NCBI RefSeq assembly: GCF_016919405.1
Contig: NZ_CP070352.1
Span: 1,727,990-1,791,989, forward strand
Source of the DNA: Ensifer sp. PDNC004
Lineage (GTDB): Bacteria > Pseudomonadota > Alphaproteobacteria > Rhizobiales > Rhizobiaceae
Length of the DNA: 64,000 nucleotides
Direction of reading: 5' to 3'
Positions 53,605 to 62,822 of this stretch are shown piece after piece (position 1 is the stretch's first letter; each line of letters opens with the position of its first letter). The position numbers and the translations under genes were made by a program. The notes under the pieces were generated by a model, which saw only the letters and a program-made list of their open reading frames with translations, searched no databases and was not told where the DNA came from.

Positions 53605-54530
53605 CAGGCGGTCGCCGCTCCGTATTGCTGCAGCTCGCGCACGCCGATGAGGCCGCTGACGACGCCCGCATGCATGATTGCGCGCAGCGCGTAGCGCGAG
53701 CGGGCGACCGGCGATCCGAGCAGCAGCAGACTGGCGACGGCGCAGTAGCCTGATTTCGCCGTTGCGCGGACGATTTCGGCAACTCGGCTGCCGGCTTGGC
53801 CCGGTTCGCTCAAGAGCCGGCCATGAGTCTGGCCGGAACGGAATCGGCGTTTCGCCAGCCAGGCTAGCCGCGCGCGTTTCTCCGGCACCGGTTCGAAGAC
53901 CAGCGCATCGGGCGCATAGGCCAGACGCCCGCCATCCGCATGCATGTGGCGGAAGAACTCCGTATCCTCGCCGCCTGTCTGCCCGAGCGCCAAATTGAAC
54001 CGCCTGTTGAGAACGACCGGACGGGTGAGATCGATGAGAACATTGCAGGTGTAGCCCGTGCGGATCTCGCCATCGACCCAGACAGGCCGGGTCGAATGAA
54101 AATCGCCGCGGCGCATCCAATTCGGGGCAGACAGCGTGTATTCGGCGCGAACCGGGCCGAGCACGACATCGGCGCCGGTCGTCTGCGCGGTATCAAGCAA
54201 TTGCACGAGCCAGGTCCTCGACACCGTCTCGTCATCGTCGACGAAGGCGAGATAGTGCCCGGTGCTGTTGTCGAGACAGGCATTGCGAGCGATCGAAATG
54301 TTCGACGCCGGGCAATGCACGTAGAGGATCTCGCAGGGCATGGTCGGGCGCATCTGGTTGACGAGTGCCTCTGCACTCGGCGTCACGTCGTTGTCAGCGA
54401 CGATAATGCGGATCGCCACATCGGCAGGCACGGTGATGAGCGCGAGGGAATGCAGCGTTTCTGCGAGCTCCGGCCGGCGAAACGTGCATACCGCTATGTC
54501 GATCTGCGTCTGCGCGACGGTGTTGGTCAT
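53604..54530 (-). CDS. exoM: glucosyltransferase (ExoM)
   Basis: 308 residues, GT2: IDIAVCTFRRPELAETLHSL, PASNISIARNACLDNSTGHY, AFVDDDETV and GQTGGEDTEFFRHMHADGG. ExoM adds a beta-1,4-glucose in backbone assembly. The C-terminal 60 residues are weakly hydrophobic (CAVASLLLLGSPVARSRYAL), compatible with membrane association. Overlaps exoA by four bases (ATGA). Confidence 0.93.
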   Translation of the reverse strand: MTNTVAQTQIDIAVCTFRRPELAETLHSLALITVPADVAIRIIVADNDVTPSAEALVNQMRPTMPCEILYVHCPASNISIARNACLDNSTGHYLAFVDDDETVSRTWLVQLLDTAQTTGADVVLGPVRAEYTLSAPNWMRRGDFHSTRPVWVDGEIRTGYTCNVLIDLTRPVVLNRRFNLALGQTGGEDTEFFRHMHADGGRLAYAPDALVFEPVPEKRARLAWLAKRRFRSGQTHGRLLSEPGQAGSRVAEIVRATAKSGYCAVASLLLLGSPVARSRYALRAIMHAGVVSGLIGVRELQQYGAATA

Positions 54531-55507
54531 GGCGCCACCCTCCGGTTACGCGTGGTGAGCAATTCCCGCCAGAAGCCGGCCGACCAGGCAAAATGCATGA
54601 CCATTGCCGAAACGGTGGCGAGCGGGCCGTAAGGGTTCTTCTGGCCGAGCGCCATCCACATGCCGTAGCCGATGCAGGCCGCAGCCCAGAGCACGACCGG
54701 AACGACTGCAAGCCAGCTGACGACCGCGAGCAGCGCGCCGACGGCGACAGGGGCGACGGCCAGCGGCAGCAGCTGCCTGAGATTCGGCCAGGCGCGGTGC
54801 TTCAACACATTGCGCGCGCGTCCGCGGCCATAGGCGAAATACTGGCGGAAGAGGGGCCCGACCTTGGCGCGGGGGTAGTAGACCATGCTGGTCCGGTCGG
54901 TCATCCAGATGCGGTAGCCCGCTTGGCGGAAGCGATAGTCGAACTCCGCATCTTCGTTGTGGCTGAAGATCTCGTCATAGCCGCCGATCGCCTGGAAGGC
55001 GGAAATGCGCATCAGCGCATGGTGGCCGTGATCGGCCCAGTGGCTCGTCGCGCCCAACCGGTGCTTGGCTCCGCCATTGCCGAGCTTGGAATTCTGGGCG
55101 TAGGCCGTGGCCTTCTGGAAGGGCGTGAAGCCAACCGTCTGCATCGCGACGACGACCGAGTCCGCGCCTGTCTGAAGCGCCTCTTCGACGAGATGCTCGC
55201 AGTAATCGTCCGGATAGGTGCCGTGCGCATCGATGCGGATCATGTAGTCGAAGTCGGCGCCATGGCGTGCGACGGCGAGATTGATCGCCGCACTCTGGAT
55301 GCGTTTCGGATTGTCGATCACCAGCACGGCCGGATCTTTCTCGGCGAGACGCGCGGCGATCTCGCGGGTGCCGTCGGTGCTGCCGCCGTCAGCGATCAGG
55401 ATCGCGCCGTTGAGGCGCCTTGCCGCGGGCAGCAAGGCTTCGACGAGGCCTTGCAGATGTTCCGCCTCGTTGAGGCAGGGAATGACGATGAGGACACGCA
55501 TGCTCAT
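54527..55507 (-). CDS. exoA: glucosyltransferase (ExoA)
   Basis: 326 residues from ATG 55507, overlapping the exoL stop. GT2 motifs: VLIVIPCLNEAEHLQGLVEA, LIADGGSTDGTREIAARLAE, YMIRIDAHGTYPDDYCEHLV, and EIFSHNEDAEFDYRFRQAGY. Three C-terminal membrane segments (for example LLPLAVAPVAVGALLAVVSW) anchor it. In S. meliloti ExoA places the first glucose (beta-1,3) on the lipid-linked galactose. Confidence 0.94.
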   Translation of the reverse strand: MSMRVLIVIPCLNEAEHLQGLVEALLPAARRLNGAILIADGGSTDGTREIAARLAEKDPAVLVIDNPKRIQSAAINLAVARHGADFDYMIRIDAHGTYPDDYCEHLVEEALQTGADSVVVAMQTVGFTPFQKATAYAQNSKLGNGGAKHRLGATSHWADHGHHALMRISAFQAIGGYDEIFSHNEDAEFDYRFRQAGYRIWMTDRTSMVYYPRAKVGPLFRQYFAYGRGRARNVLKHRAWPNLRQLLPLAVAPVAVGALLAVVSWLAVVPVVLWAAACIGYGMWMALGQKNPYGPLATVSAMVMHFAWSAGFWRELLTTRNRRVAP

Positions 55508-56727
55508 GACAATCCACCTTCGTTTTGGGGCGTTGGGGTATTTTGATGTGCTTGCGGGAAATCGAGCGCGACGCGCGGCGGGGCGGCGGACGTAACAGCC
55601 GACAGGCGGCGCACGAGGCCCTGGCAATCGCTGCGATTGAAGATCCAGGTTTCCGGCGCGCAGGCGGCGATCCGCCGGGAGGTGGCGTCGTAAATCTCTG
55701 AGGTCATCGATCCGATGAGCGCGGCAAGTGCGGCGGGATCAGCTTCGTCGAGCAGCACCCCAAGGCCGCGTATGGCCAGGAACCGCGCGGTCTCGGTGCC
55801 GCGTAGCGCGATAGGCACCCGACCAAAGCGGCAGCCTTCATAAAGCCGGTTCGGCAGCAGCCATTTGGAGTTCTGGCCTTCCTCGAAGAAGTCGATTGCC
55901 CAGGTGAAGTGCACGCCGGAATAGATCGCGCCAAGCTCTTCCGGGCTGCGATACGGACCGTGGAACGTCATAAAAGGCTCGTTGCGGATGAAGCCATCGA
56001 AGTCGTCGAACTCGCGATGGGCCGGCCGGCCGCGAAGCACGATTTCGACGCGGCCCTCCATGTGGCGCGAGAAGGACGCCAGCAGCGCCAGCGATTTGCG
56101 GCAGCGCAGAGCACCGAACCAGCCGATCCGCCACGGGCCACCGATCGGTGCGGCGGCAGCGGTCACCAATGGCCGCGCATTGGTTTCGTCGAGCTCGAGC
56201 ACCTTGTTCTCAAGCATCATGGTCGGTGCCGAAATACCCGATAGCGGGCGGAAATAGTTCTCGACGAAAGCGGGAGAACTGGTGATCAACAGGCGCGCGT
56301 CGCGCCCAAGCAGGCGCTCGCTTGCCCGCAACGTCTTGCCAGCGATGCCGGGGGACAGGAGCAGGCGGTGAATGTCGAGGCATTCGTAGACGATCGGCAC
56401 GTCACCGCCGAAGAGGCTGACGGCCTTTCTGGCGATCGCCAGCATGTCGAGGTTGCGGGCAATGATCAGGTCTGGACGTTCGACACCACGCAGCGCCGGC
56501 TTCAGCGAGAGACAGCTCTTCGCGATCGCACCGACACGCTGGACGAACCGGCCGTCGTGCGTGGTGCCGAGCTCGACCGGTACGATGCCCTCAATCGTCG
56601 CCAGCGGGTTTGCGTCGCGCCTGAAGCCTGCAAGCGTCACCTTTGCTCCGCCGGCAAGCAACATCAGCACCCGCCGGCGAACGGCGGGGTCGGCAAGATC
56701 CTGTGCGAAGTAGAGTATCTTCAGCAT
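55504..56727 (-). CDS. exoL: glucosyltransferase (ExoL)
   Basis: 407 residues from ATG 56727 (ATG 56733 also possible). LKILYFAQDLADPAVRRRVL opens a GT-B-like fold, with VPIVYECLDIHRLLLSPGIA and RIGWFGALRCRKSLALLASF further on; the family is unusual and was defined by succinoglycan genetics. ExoL adds the third sugar, a beta-1,4-glucose. It is coupled to exoA by the ATGA overlap and preceded by a 98-base gap after exoK. Confidence 0.92.
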   Translation of the reverse strand: MLKILYFAQDLADPAVRRRVLMLLAGGAKVTLAGFRRDANPLATIEGIVPVELGTTHDGRFVQRVGAIAKSCLSLKPALRGVERPDLIIARNLDMLAIARKAVSLFGGDVPIVYECLDIHRLLLSPGIAGKTLRASERLLGRDARLLITSSPAFVENYFRPLSGISAPTMMLENKVLELDETNARPLVTAAAAPIGGPWRIGWFGALRCRKSLALLASFSRHMEGRVEIVLRGRPAHREFDDFDGFIRNEPFMTFHGPYRSPEELGAIYSGVHFTWAIDFFEEGQNSKWLLPNRLYEGCRFGRVPIALRGTETARFLAIRGLGVLLDEADPAALAALIGSMTSEIYDATSRRIAACAPETWIFNRSDCQGLVRRLSAVTSAAPPRVALDFPQAHQNTPTPQNEGGLS

Positions 56728-56825
56728 GAACATCCAGTTTTCTGTCCGGCCGCGCCGGGCATGGTTCAAATTTCGCGCCGTGCAGCGGCGGGAGCCAGGC
56801 TGCCGACCGTGCTCCCGCTCGTCGG

Positions 56826-57608
56826 CTAGTTCGTCTTGCAGGCAATCGACTCAGGGAACTGGCAGTCGTCCCCCGGTGCGGTGAAAGCCACCCGGTCGAC
56901 CTGCATCATCGAGGGGCCTTTGTAGGCAAAGGCGCCCATCCAATCCGTCAGGGTGTCCGTTCCCCAAAGGCTGAAGAAAATCTTCTGCGGATTGGCCGGG
57001 ATCTTCGCGGGATCGGTGACCTCGTGGACCAGTTCGCCATTCACGTAATAGCGAATGCGCTCCTTCTCCCAGACGAAAGCGTAGTCGTTGAAGCCCTGGT
57101 TGGCGCCTCCCGGCACATCGACCAGCTTCTCGTTGCCGCCCTTGGCCGAGACGTATTGATTGATCTGAACCTTTGCCGGGTTCTTGCCGAGCACTTCGAA
57201 ATCGATCTCGTCATGCGGCTTCTTGTCGGCCGGCCCGATATAGGTGAAGAACGCGGAGTTGAGCCCCGAGCCGTCGGCCGTCTTGATCCGCGCCTCGTAA
57301 GTGCCGTAGCTGAAGCGCTTGCGGGTCTGGATTTCGCCGCAGGCGTAATTGCGCTCGCCGAGTTTTCCTTCGGTAAATGTCAGCTCGGCGATGCCGTTGA
57401 CGACCTTCGCATGCTTCTTCGACCAGGTGCAGTTCTGATGCGCGCCATTGTTCCAGCCGTCCGAGACGTACCAGACGGCGGTGTCGAGCGTATCGAAATT
57501 GTCGATGAAAGAGGTACCCGTAGCGGTTCCTTCGGCCAGAGCCGGGCCGGCAAGGCCGGCGGCGAGGAGGGTGAGCAGGGCGAGGCGGTGAGGTCGTTTC
57601 GATCTCAT
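56826..57608 (-). CDS. exoK: endo-beta-1,3-1,4-glycanase (ExoK)
   Basis: 260 residues with an N-terminal signal-like sequence (HRLALLTLLAAGLAGPALAEG). GH16 active site DEIDFE at about 133-138 gives the E-x-D-x-E catalytic set (Glu134, Asp136, Glu138). ExoK cleaves nascent succinoglycan to low-molecular-weight forms outside the cell. The ATG at 57608 lies immediately after the exoH stop; the upstream frame to 57995 is inside exoH. Confidence 0.94.
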   Translation of the reverse strand: MRSKRPHRLALLTLLAAGLAGPALAEGTATGTSFIDNFDTLDTAVWYVSDGWNNGAHQNCTWSKKHAKVVNGIAELTFTEGKLGERNYACGEIQTRKRFSYGTYEARIKTADGSGLNSAFFTYIGPADKKPHDEIDFEVLGKNPAKVQINQYVSAKGGNEKLVDVPGGANQGFNDYAFVWEKERIRYYVNGELVHEVTDPAKIPANPQKIFFSLWGTDTLTDWMGAFAYKGPSMMQVDRVAFTAPGDDCQFPESIACKTN

Positions 57609-57610
57609 GG

Positions 57611-58750
57611 TCAGGTCCTTTGCTGGGGGGAGGGACCGGCGCGAACAGCCCCTGTCCGCGCACGCATGTCGCGAGCGGGGCCGGTTCGGCTGCCGGTGAG
57701 AAGGGCGGTGAGGGCGGGCAGCCAGCGCTCGGAAAGGGCGTAGGCGCCGGCGAGGAGGGCGATCGTGATGAGCGGAACCGCGCAGTAGAACGCCGGATAG
57801 TAGCCGATGTCCGATCGGTTCCAGATCATCCAGAGAAGCACGAGCAGCGGAAAATGCGTGCAGAAGATCCAGAAGCTGAGGCCACTGCCGCGTGAGAGCG
57901 CCGCGCCGATGTTCGTGCGCACGAGCAGTGCGGAAACGGCCCAGGAACCGACGATGCCGGAAATCGCAATCAGGCTGCGCAGCATTTCGAGCCACACGGG
58001 AAAGTTCGGCCCAAACTGAAAGAGCAGGACGGACAAGAGCACAGCTGCGCTTAGGAACGCGATGGTAATCGGCCAGGAAAAGCGATCGAAGCTGCGGACG
58101 TCGATGCGATGCAGGCTCATGTAGATGCCGGCGCTAAACCCGAAGAGGATCGACTTCTTTAGGAAGATGCCGTTCGGAACGGGCAAAACCGCATAGGCGA
58201 AGAGGACGGCGAGCGTCTGTGCCGGATAGCGCTTGATCAGCCAGGCGAGCACCGGCGAAAGAACGATACAAAGCAGGAGGTCGCGCAGGAAATAGAGCGG
58301 CAGATTGATCGGCAGATCCTCAAGCGCGAAGGCCAGGCTCAGCCATTCCCTGGGGCTGGCTCCGACGACCTCGGGCAGGTAGCCCGAACTGATGTCCTTG
58401 GTCTGCGCAACGAAAACCAAAGCGAGAGATGCCAGGTTCCACAACAGAAATGGCAACAGAACGGTCCGTGCCTTGGCCTTCAGCGTCCGGCCATAGTCGA
58501 AATTGTCGAGGCCGCGGCGGAACAGGAGATAACCGGAAATCGCGCTGAGACACGGGACACCGACACGGAAGAGGCTGTCGCCCAGGAAAATGCGCAACCA
58601 GTCGATGCCGCCATAGGTGCCGATATACGGACTGGTCGCCGGATCATAGGGCACATGCACGAAGACAATGCCCGAGATCAGCACGATGCGCATCAGATTG
58701 ATCCGCGAGGAGATATTCGCGTTCACATCAACGATGTCCGTCACCCCCAT
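57611..58750 (-). CDS. exoH: succinoglycan succinyltransferase (ExoH)
   Basis: 379 residues, acyltransferase-3 family with about ten membrane segments. The N-terminus reads LMRIVLISGIVFVHVPYD, with the family's histidine at the end of the first segment, and SAISGYLLFRRGLDN follows. It transfers succinyl groups to succinoglycan in the inner membrane, a modification needed for invasion in S. meliloti. First gene of the H-K-L-A-M-O-N-P run. The C-terminus is arginine-rich. Confidence 0.93.
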   Translation of the reverse strand: MGVTDIVDVNANISSRINLMRIVLISGIVFVHVPYDPATSPYIGTYGGIDWLRIFLGDSLFRVGVPCLSAISGYLLFRRGLDNFDYGRTLKAKARTVLLPFLLWNLASLALVFVAQTKDISSGYLPEVVGASPREWLSLAFALEDLPINLPLYFLRDLLLCIVLSPVLAWLIKRYPAQTLAVLFAYAVLPVPNGIFLKKSILFGFSAGIYMSLHRIDVRSFDRFSWPITIAFLSAAVLLSVLLFQFGPNFPVWLEMLRSLIAISGIVGSWAVSALLVRTNIGAALSRGSGLSFWIFCTHFPLLVLLWMIWNRSDIGYYPAFYCAVPLITIALLAGAYALSERWLPALTALLTGSRTGPARDMRARTGAVRAGPSPQQRT

Positions 58751-59134
58751 CTGGCAGCGCGTTTTGAAGCGGCCGTTTCAACAGAGCAGACCAGAGCCCG
58801 CACCCAGAAGATTAGGCTCGGGCGCGGATCAAAATATGGCGTCGCAACAAACGAATCGCCCTTGGCCTGCTGCGGCGCAACATTAGGAAATGCGATGATG
58901 GTAGGAAAATAGGCCTATAGACTCGCGCGGAGTTGGAAAAAACCACGACCTGGGCGTCAGTTGGGGAATATTACCAACGACTGATTTTCTGATGTTTATG
59001 CTTGTTGAAGTGCATGCGTAACGCTTAAAAGTTGTGCGTTTTTTCTTCAACTTTTCAGTAGAAACGATCACGCAAGCGTTATTTCTTGCCGAAATACGGC
59101 AAGGGTGGGGCAGGTTTTGGCACTCTTCCAGCCG
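58751..59134. other. exoH promoter region; no exoI
   Basis: 384 bases without a credible gene. In S. meliloti exoI lies between exoT and exoH; no thermonuclease-like peptide is readable here. An inverted repeat AAAAGTTG / CAACTTTT at 59027-59055 could end the exoT transcript, but its tail is not T-rich beyond the stem. Confidence 0.45.
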
Positions 59135-60619
59135 CTACTCGGCAGCGGCCGGCACCGAGGTGGAAGCACCCCGGGAACGAACCATATCGTTGAGCTTCGC
59201 CAACAGCGGCCGTTCGGTGGCGAGCACCAACACCAGATAGATCAGGCCTCCGATCGCCGCGCCGGCGAGAACCTGGAGCACCGCGCTTGGAAGCAGCGCG
59301 CCGTAGTGGTCCAGCAGCAGCCGGACGATGACAGCCATAATGAAAGCCGAGACCAGCGGCCTTACCGAAATCAGGAAGCCGCGCAGGAAGGGCAGTTGGT
59401 CAGCGCGAAAGACCACCCAGGAATAGCCGACGAGCGTCGCGAGGTTCACGAGGCAGAGCGCGATCATCGCTTCGACCAGCGATCCCCCGATCGCGCCATA
59501 GGCGACGGCGGCAGTGGTGGCGATTGCCCGGACCACCGCCCACCAGAAGAGGGTCGTGCCCTGGCCGATACCCTTGAGATAGGGAATGTAGGTGCTGCAG
59601 GGTGTCAGCAGGCCCTTCGACAGGGCGAGCAGGCCGAGCACCGGCCAGGCTGAGGCCCATTGCTGGCCGAAGAGCACGAGCATCGCCGGCTCGGCAAGCG
59701 CCCAGAGGCCGAACATCATCGGCGCGAGCAGCACGGTGGTGACCTGCGTGCTGAGCATCAGCGCTTGCGAGCGCCGCTGGCGATCCTCGCCCATATGGCT
59801 GAAGGCGGGAAAGAGAACGCCCATGACTGCCGAAAGGACGATCTGGTTGGGAATGCTCGAAAAGCGGTTCGCCGCCGAGTAGGCGCCGGCATCCGATAGA
59901 CCGAGATAACGGCTGATGACGACCATCGGCGATTGGAATGTGATGAAGTTGGCGATCTCGGAGCCCATCATGCCGAAGCTGAAGCGGCAGAGCGAAAGAA
60001 CACGTCGCGCCGAAAACACGAAACGCGGGACGTAGCCGGAGACGGCATAGAGACCGGCAAGCCGGATGAACGCCGAAACGAAAAGCTGCGCAAGCAGCGA
60101 CCACACCCCGAATCCGAGAAGTGCTGCCCCGACCGCGACGAGGGCGCCGAGGATTTCCGAGAGCATCGTCCAGACTGCGTCCTTGCTGAAATTCATCCGG
60201 CGGGCAAGCAGTGCATAGGCAACATCGCCCGCAAGCTGCAGCGGGATGAGCAGGCTCATGATCCGCAGCAGATGGCTTGCCTCCGGCGCGCCGAGCAGGC
60301 TCGCAAGCGGTCCGGCGAAGACGAAAAGTCCAAGCGCCATCAACAGCGAGACCGCCAGATTGGCCCAGAATGCGGAGTGGATGAGTTCCACGTCCTCGTC
60401 GCGCTGGATGACCAGAGCGGAGGCAAGACCGGCCCCGCCGATCATCGCCAGAAACTGCACGACAGTGAGCGCAACGGCGACCGTTCCGAACTCTTCCGGC
60501 GTCAGGATGCGTGCCAGAATCGGCACGGTGACAAATTTCAGCCCGAATGTGCCTGTCTTTGAAAGGACGCTCCAGCCGACGTTCCGAGTCACAGACTTGG
60601 CGTTTACGTTTGAAGGCAT
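59135..60619 (-). CDS. exoT: succinoglycan flippase-type exporter (ExoT)
   Basis: 494 residues from ATG 60619. Polysaccharide transporter (MOP/Wzx-like) with 12-14 hydrophobic segments; the first is preceded by TRNVGWSVLSKTGTFGLKFV and the sequence YLGLSDAGAYSAANRFSSIP is typical. ExoT moves completed repeat units across the inner membrane. The frame from 60664 adds 15 residues not expected for the family. Divergent from exoW. Confidence 0.93.
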   Translation of the reverse strand: MPSNVNAKSVTRNVGWSVLSKTGTFGLKFVTVPILARILTPEEFGTVAVALTVVQFLAMIGGAGLASALVIQRDEDVELIHSAFWANLAVSLLMALGLFVFAGPLASLLGAPEASHLLRIMSLLIPLQLAGDVAYALLARRMNFSKDAVWTMLSEILGALVAVGAALLGFGVWSLLAQLFVSAFIRLAGLYAVSGYVPRFVFSARRVLSLCRFSFGMMGSEIANFITFQSPMVVISRYLGLSDAGAYSAANRFSSIPNQIVLSAVMGVLFPAFSHMGEDRQRRSQALMLSTQVTTVLLAPMMFGLWALAEPAMLVLFGQQWASAWPVLGLLALSKGLLTPCSTYIPYLKGIGQGTTLFWWAVVRAIATTAAVAYGAIGGSLVEAMIALCLVNLATLVGYSWVVFRADQLPFLRGFLISVRPLVSAFIMAVIVRLLLDHYGALLPSAVLQVLAGAAIGGLIYLVLVLATERPLLAKLNDMVRSRGASTSVPAAAE

Positions 60620-60740
60620 GTGAGCATCCCGTGATGCCTTTGAAGGATTTCCGACAAAGGGCAAGCGCTAGATTAGAGGTCGCGACCCGGTGGGAGGAGA
60701 CCACGCACTACTCTTTTAGAGAAACCGCAGGGGCGAAAAG

Positions 60741-61706
60741 ATGGCGAAGCTGACTGTTATTATTCCCTACTATCAGAAGGAGCCGGGTATTCTTCGGCGC
60801 GCGCTCGCGTCCGTCTTTGCCCAGAGCTATCAAGACTTCCATGTCCTGGTGATAGACGATCAATCTCCTTACCCGATCGATGAGGAGTTGAGCCCGCTTG
60901 CTGATAGCGAGCGGGCGCGTCTGACGGTCATCCGTCAGGAAAACAAGGGTCCCGGCGGTGCGCGCAACACCGGGCTCGACAACGTTCCGGCCGACTCGGC
61001 GTTCGCCGCGTTCCTCGATTCCGACGACATCTGGACCACCGATCATCTCCAGAATGCCGTCGACAGCATGAGCCGCTTTGGCGCTGACGGCTACTGGGCG
61101 TCAATAACAGGCGGCGAGGCATTCTACTACCATTTCGGCATCGCCGATCTCGAGGCAAGCGATACGGTCGTGCGCCTGCAGGAAAGCCCGCTTGTCGTGG
61201 AAATTCCCGATCTTTCCAATGTCATGCTGCGGAACTGGAGCTTCCTGCACCTCTCCTGCATGGTGATTGGCCGCAAGCTTTTCGAGACGGTGCGCTTTGA
61301 CGCAGAGCTGCGTCTTGCGGCCGAGGACGTGCTGTTCTTCTGCGACTGCATTCTGGCGGCAAGCCGTGTCGTGCTTTGCGATGCGGCCGGCGCCGTGCGC
61401 GGGGAGGGCATCAACATCTTCCACTCGATCGACAACGATTCTCCACAGTTCCTGCAGCAGCAGTTCAACACCTTCGTTGCCCTCGAAACGCTGGAGCACC
61501 GGCTTTCGCGCAAGCCATCGGCCGTCGCGTCGATCCAGTCCTACCAGCATACGGCCCGGCGCCAGGCGCTCTGGAGCCAGGCGCGCCGTCTGAAGCGGCG
61601 CAAGTCGCCGCAGTTCCGGCTGCTGGCGCGTTGGGTCTTGCGCGATCCCAAGCTGTTGCAGAGCGCATTCGAGCTTGCCGTCGGCAAGTTCTCCCGTTCA
61701 CGCTGA
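60741..61706 (+). CDS. exoW: glucosyltransferase (ExoW)
   Basis: 321 residues, GT2: LTVIIPYYQKEPGILRRALA, KGPGGARNTGLDNV, AAFLDSDDIW and LRLAAEDVLFFCDCILAASR. ExoW adds a beta-1,3-glucose late in the side chain. ATG 60741 has GGGG seven bases upstream. Shares a 121-base divergent promoter region with exoT. Confidence 0.93.
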   Translation: MAKLTVIIPYYQKEPGILRRALASVFAQSYQDFHVLVIDDQSPYPIDEELSPLADSERARLTVIRQENKGPGGARNTGLDNVPADSAFAAFLDSDDIWTTDHLQNAVDSMSRFGADGYWASITGGEAFYYHFGIADLEASDTVVRLQESPLVVEIPDLSNVMLRNWSFLHLSCMVIGRKLFETVRFDAELRLAAEDVLFFCDCILAASRVVLCDAAGAVRGEGINIFHSIDNDSPQFLQQQFNTFVALETLEHRLSRKPSAVASIQSYQHTARRQALWSQARRLKRRKSPQFRLLARWVLRDPKLLQSAFELAVGKFSRSR

Positions 61707-61792
61707 TCTGGACAGAAACTCCTTTGGAGGAAGAACAAGGCCGCCAGGCGCGGCATCGAACCTATCTCGCATTCTGAAAGAAGGGACCGCCC

Positions 61793-62740
61793 ATGAAGCC
61801 CTATTATTGGGAATCTCAGCACGGCAATTTCGGCGACGACCTCAACCTCTGGCTTTGGGATTTCCTGCTGCCGGGTTTTCGCGATGTCCATGACGACATC
61901 CTCCTCGTCGGCGTTGGCACGGTGCTCAACCGTGCGCTTCTGCCCGACGGCGTCCGCAAACTCGTGATCGGCAGTGGTTTCGGCTACGGCACCTTGCCGG
62001 ACATGCGCGATGCCGCCGAATGGGATCTTCGCTGCGTGCGCGGGCCGTTGACGGCCGAAAAGATCGGCCTTGCGCCGGAGCGCGGCATTGTCGATCCTGC
62101 GGTCATGGTCGCCGACATGCCGGAATTCCAGGGCCTGCCGAAACTGTACAAGCGCAGTTTCATTCCCCATTGGGAAAGTGCGATCGCCGGCATGTGGCCT
62201 GTCACCTGCGGCACCGTCGGCCTGCACTACATCGACCCGCGCGGAGAGGCCAAGAACGTGATCCGCGAGATCGCGCAATCGGAGTTCATCGTGGCCGAAT
62301 CGATGCACGGGGCGATTCTCGCCGACGCATTCCGCGTTCCCTGGGTGGCGGTGACGACATCCGAAAGCATCAACAGCTTCAAGTGGAACGACTGGGCAAA
62401 AACCGTCGGTGTCGAATACCGTCCCCGCCATGTGCCGGTTTCCAGCCGTACCGAAGCGATGATCAAGGGCGCGCGTTTCTGGGGCATGGGCTTCGAGGCG
62501 CAGACCGTGCCGGAGGCTGCGAACCTGCGATCCGTTGACGACGAGGTAATGGTTGCGACCAGAGAACCGCGTCAGACGTTCTTGCGCAGCGCTGCCAAGC
62601 AGGTTCTCGCGGCGCCGTCGACGCTGGCACTGTGGCAGGCGACCCGGGTGGCGCCGCAATTGAGCAGCGACAGCCGGCTTGCGGAACGCAAGGAACGCTT
62701 CCAGGAGGCGTTGGCCGCGGTGCGGCGCGCCTACCTCTAG
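61793..62740 (+). CDS. exoV: succinoglycan pyruvyltransferase (ExoV)
   Basis: 315 residues of the PS_pyruv_trans family: MKPYYWESQHGNFGDDLNLW, VGVGTVLNRALLPDGVRKLV, and the histidine block VAESMHGAILADAFRVPWVA. It puts the pyruvyl ketal on the terminal side-chain glucose. It lies 86 bases after exoW and is followed by a strong terminator. It is only distantly similar to WgaD and WgaE. Confidence 0.94.
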   Translation: MKPYYWESQHGNFGDDLNLWLWDFLLPGFRDVHDDILLVGVGTVLNRALLPDGVRKLVIGSGFGYGTLPDMRDAAEWDLRCVRGPLTAEKIGLAPERGIVDPAVMVADMPEFQGLPKLYKRSFIPHWESAIAGMWPVTCGTVGLHYIDPRGEAKNVIREIAQSEFIVAESMHGAILADAFRVPWVAVTTSESINSFKWNDWAKTVGVEYRPRHVPVSSRTEAMIKGARFWGMGFEAQTVPEAANLRSVDDEVMVATREPRQTFLRSAAKQVLAAPSTLALWQATRVAPQLSSDSRLAERKERFQEALAAVRRAYL

Positions 62741-62754
62741 CACGTCGCAAACGA

Positions 62755-62782
62755 CGCTCCGGATTGGATGCCGGAGCGTTTT
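62755..62782 (+). terminator. rho-independent terminator of exoWV
   Basis: CGCTCCGG and CCGGAGCG form an eight-pair GC-rich stem with an eight-base loop, followed by TTTTCC, 14 bases after the exoV stop. Confidence 0.85.
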
Positions 62783-62822
62783 CCACCCACGATGGTTCGG
62801 CGCGGCGGCGGAGAGCTTGCTG

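Noticed and set aside
58751..59134. Possible remnant of exoI
   Set aside because: Reading all frames gave no thermonuclease-like motif and no extended open frame in the expected orientation.
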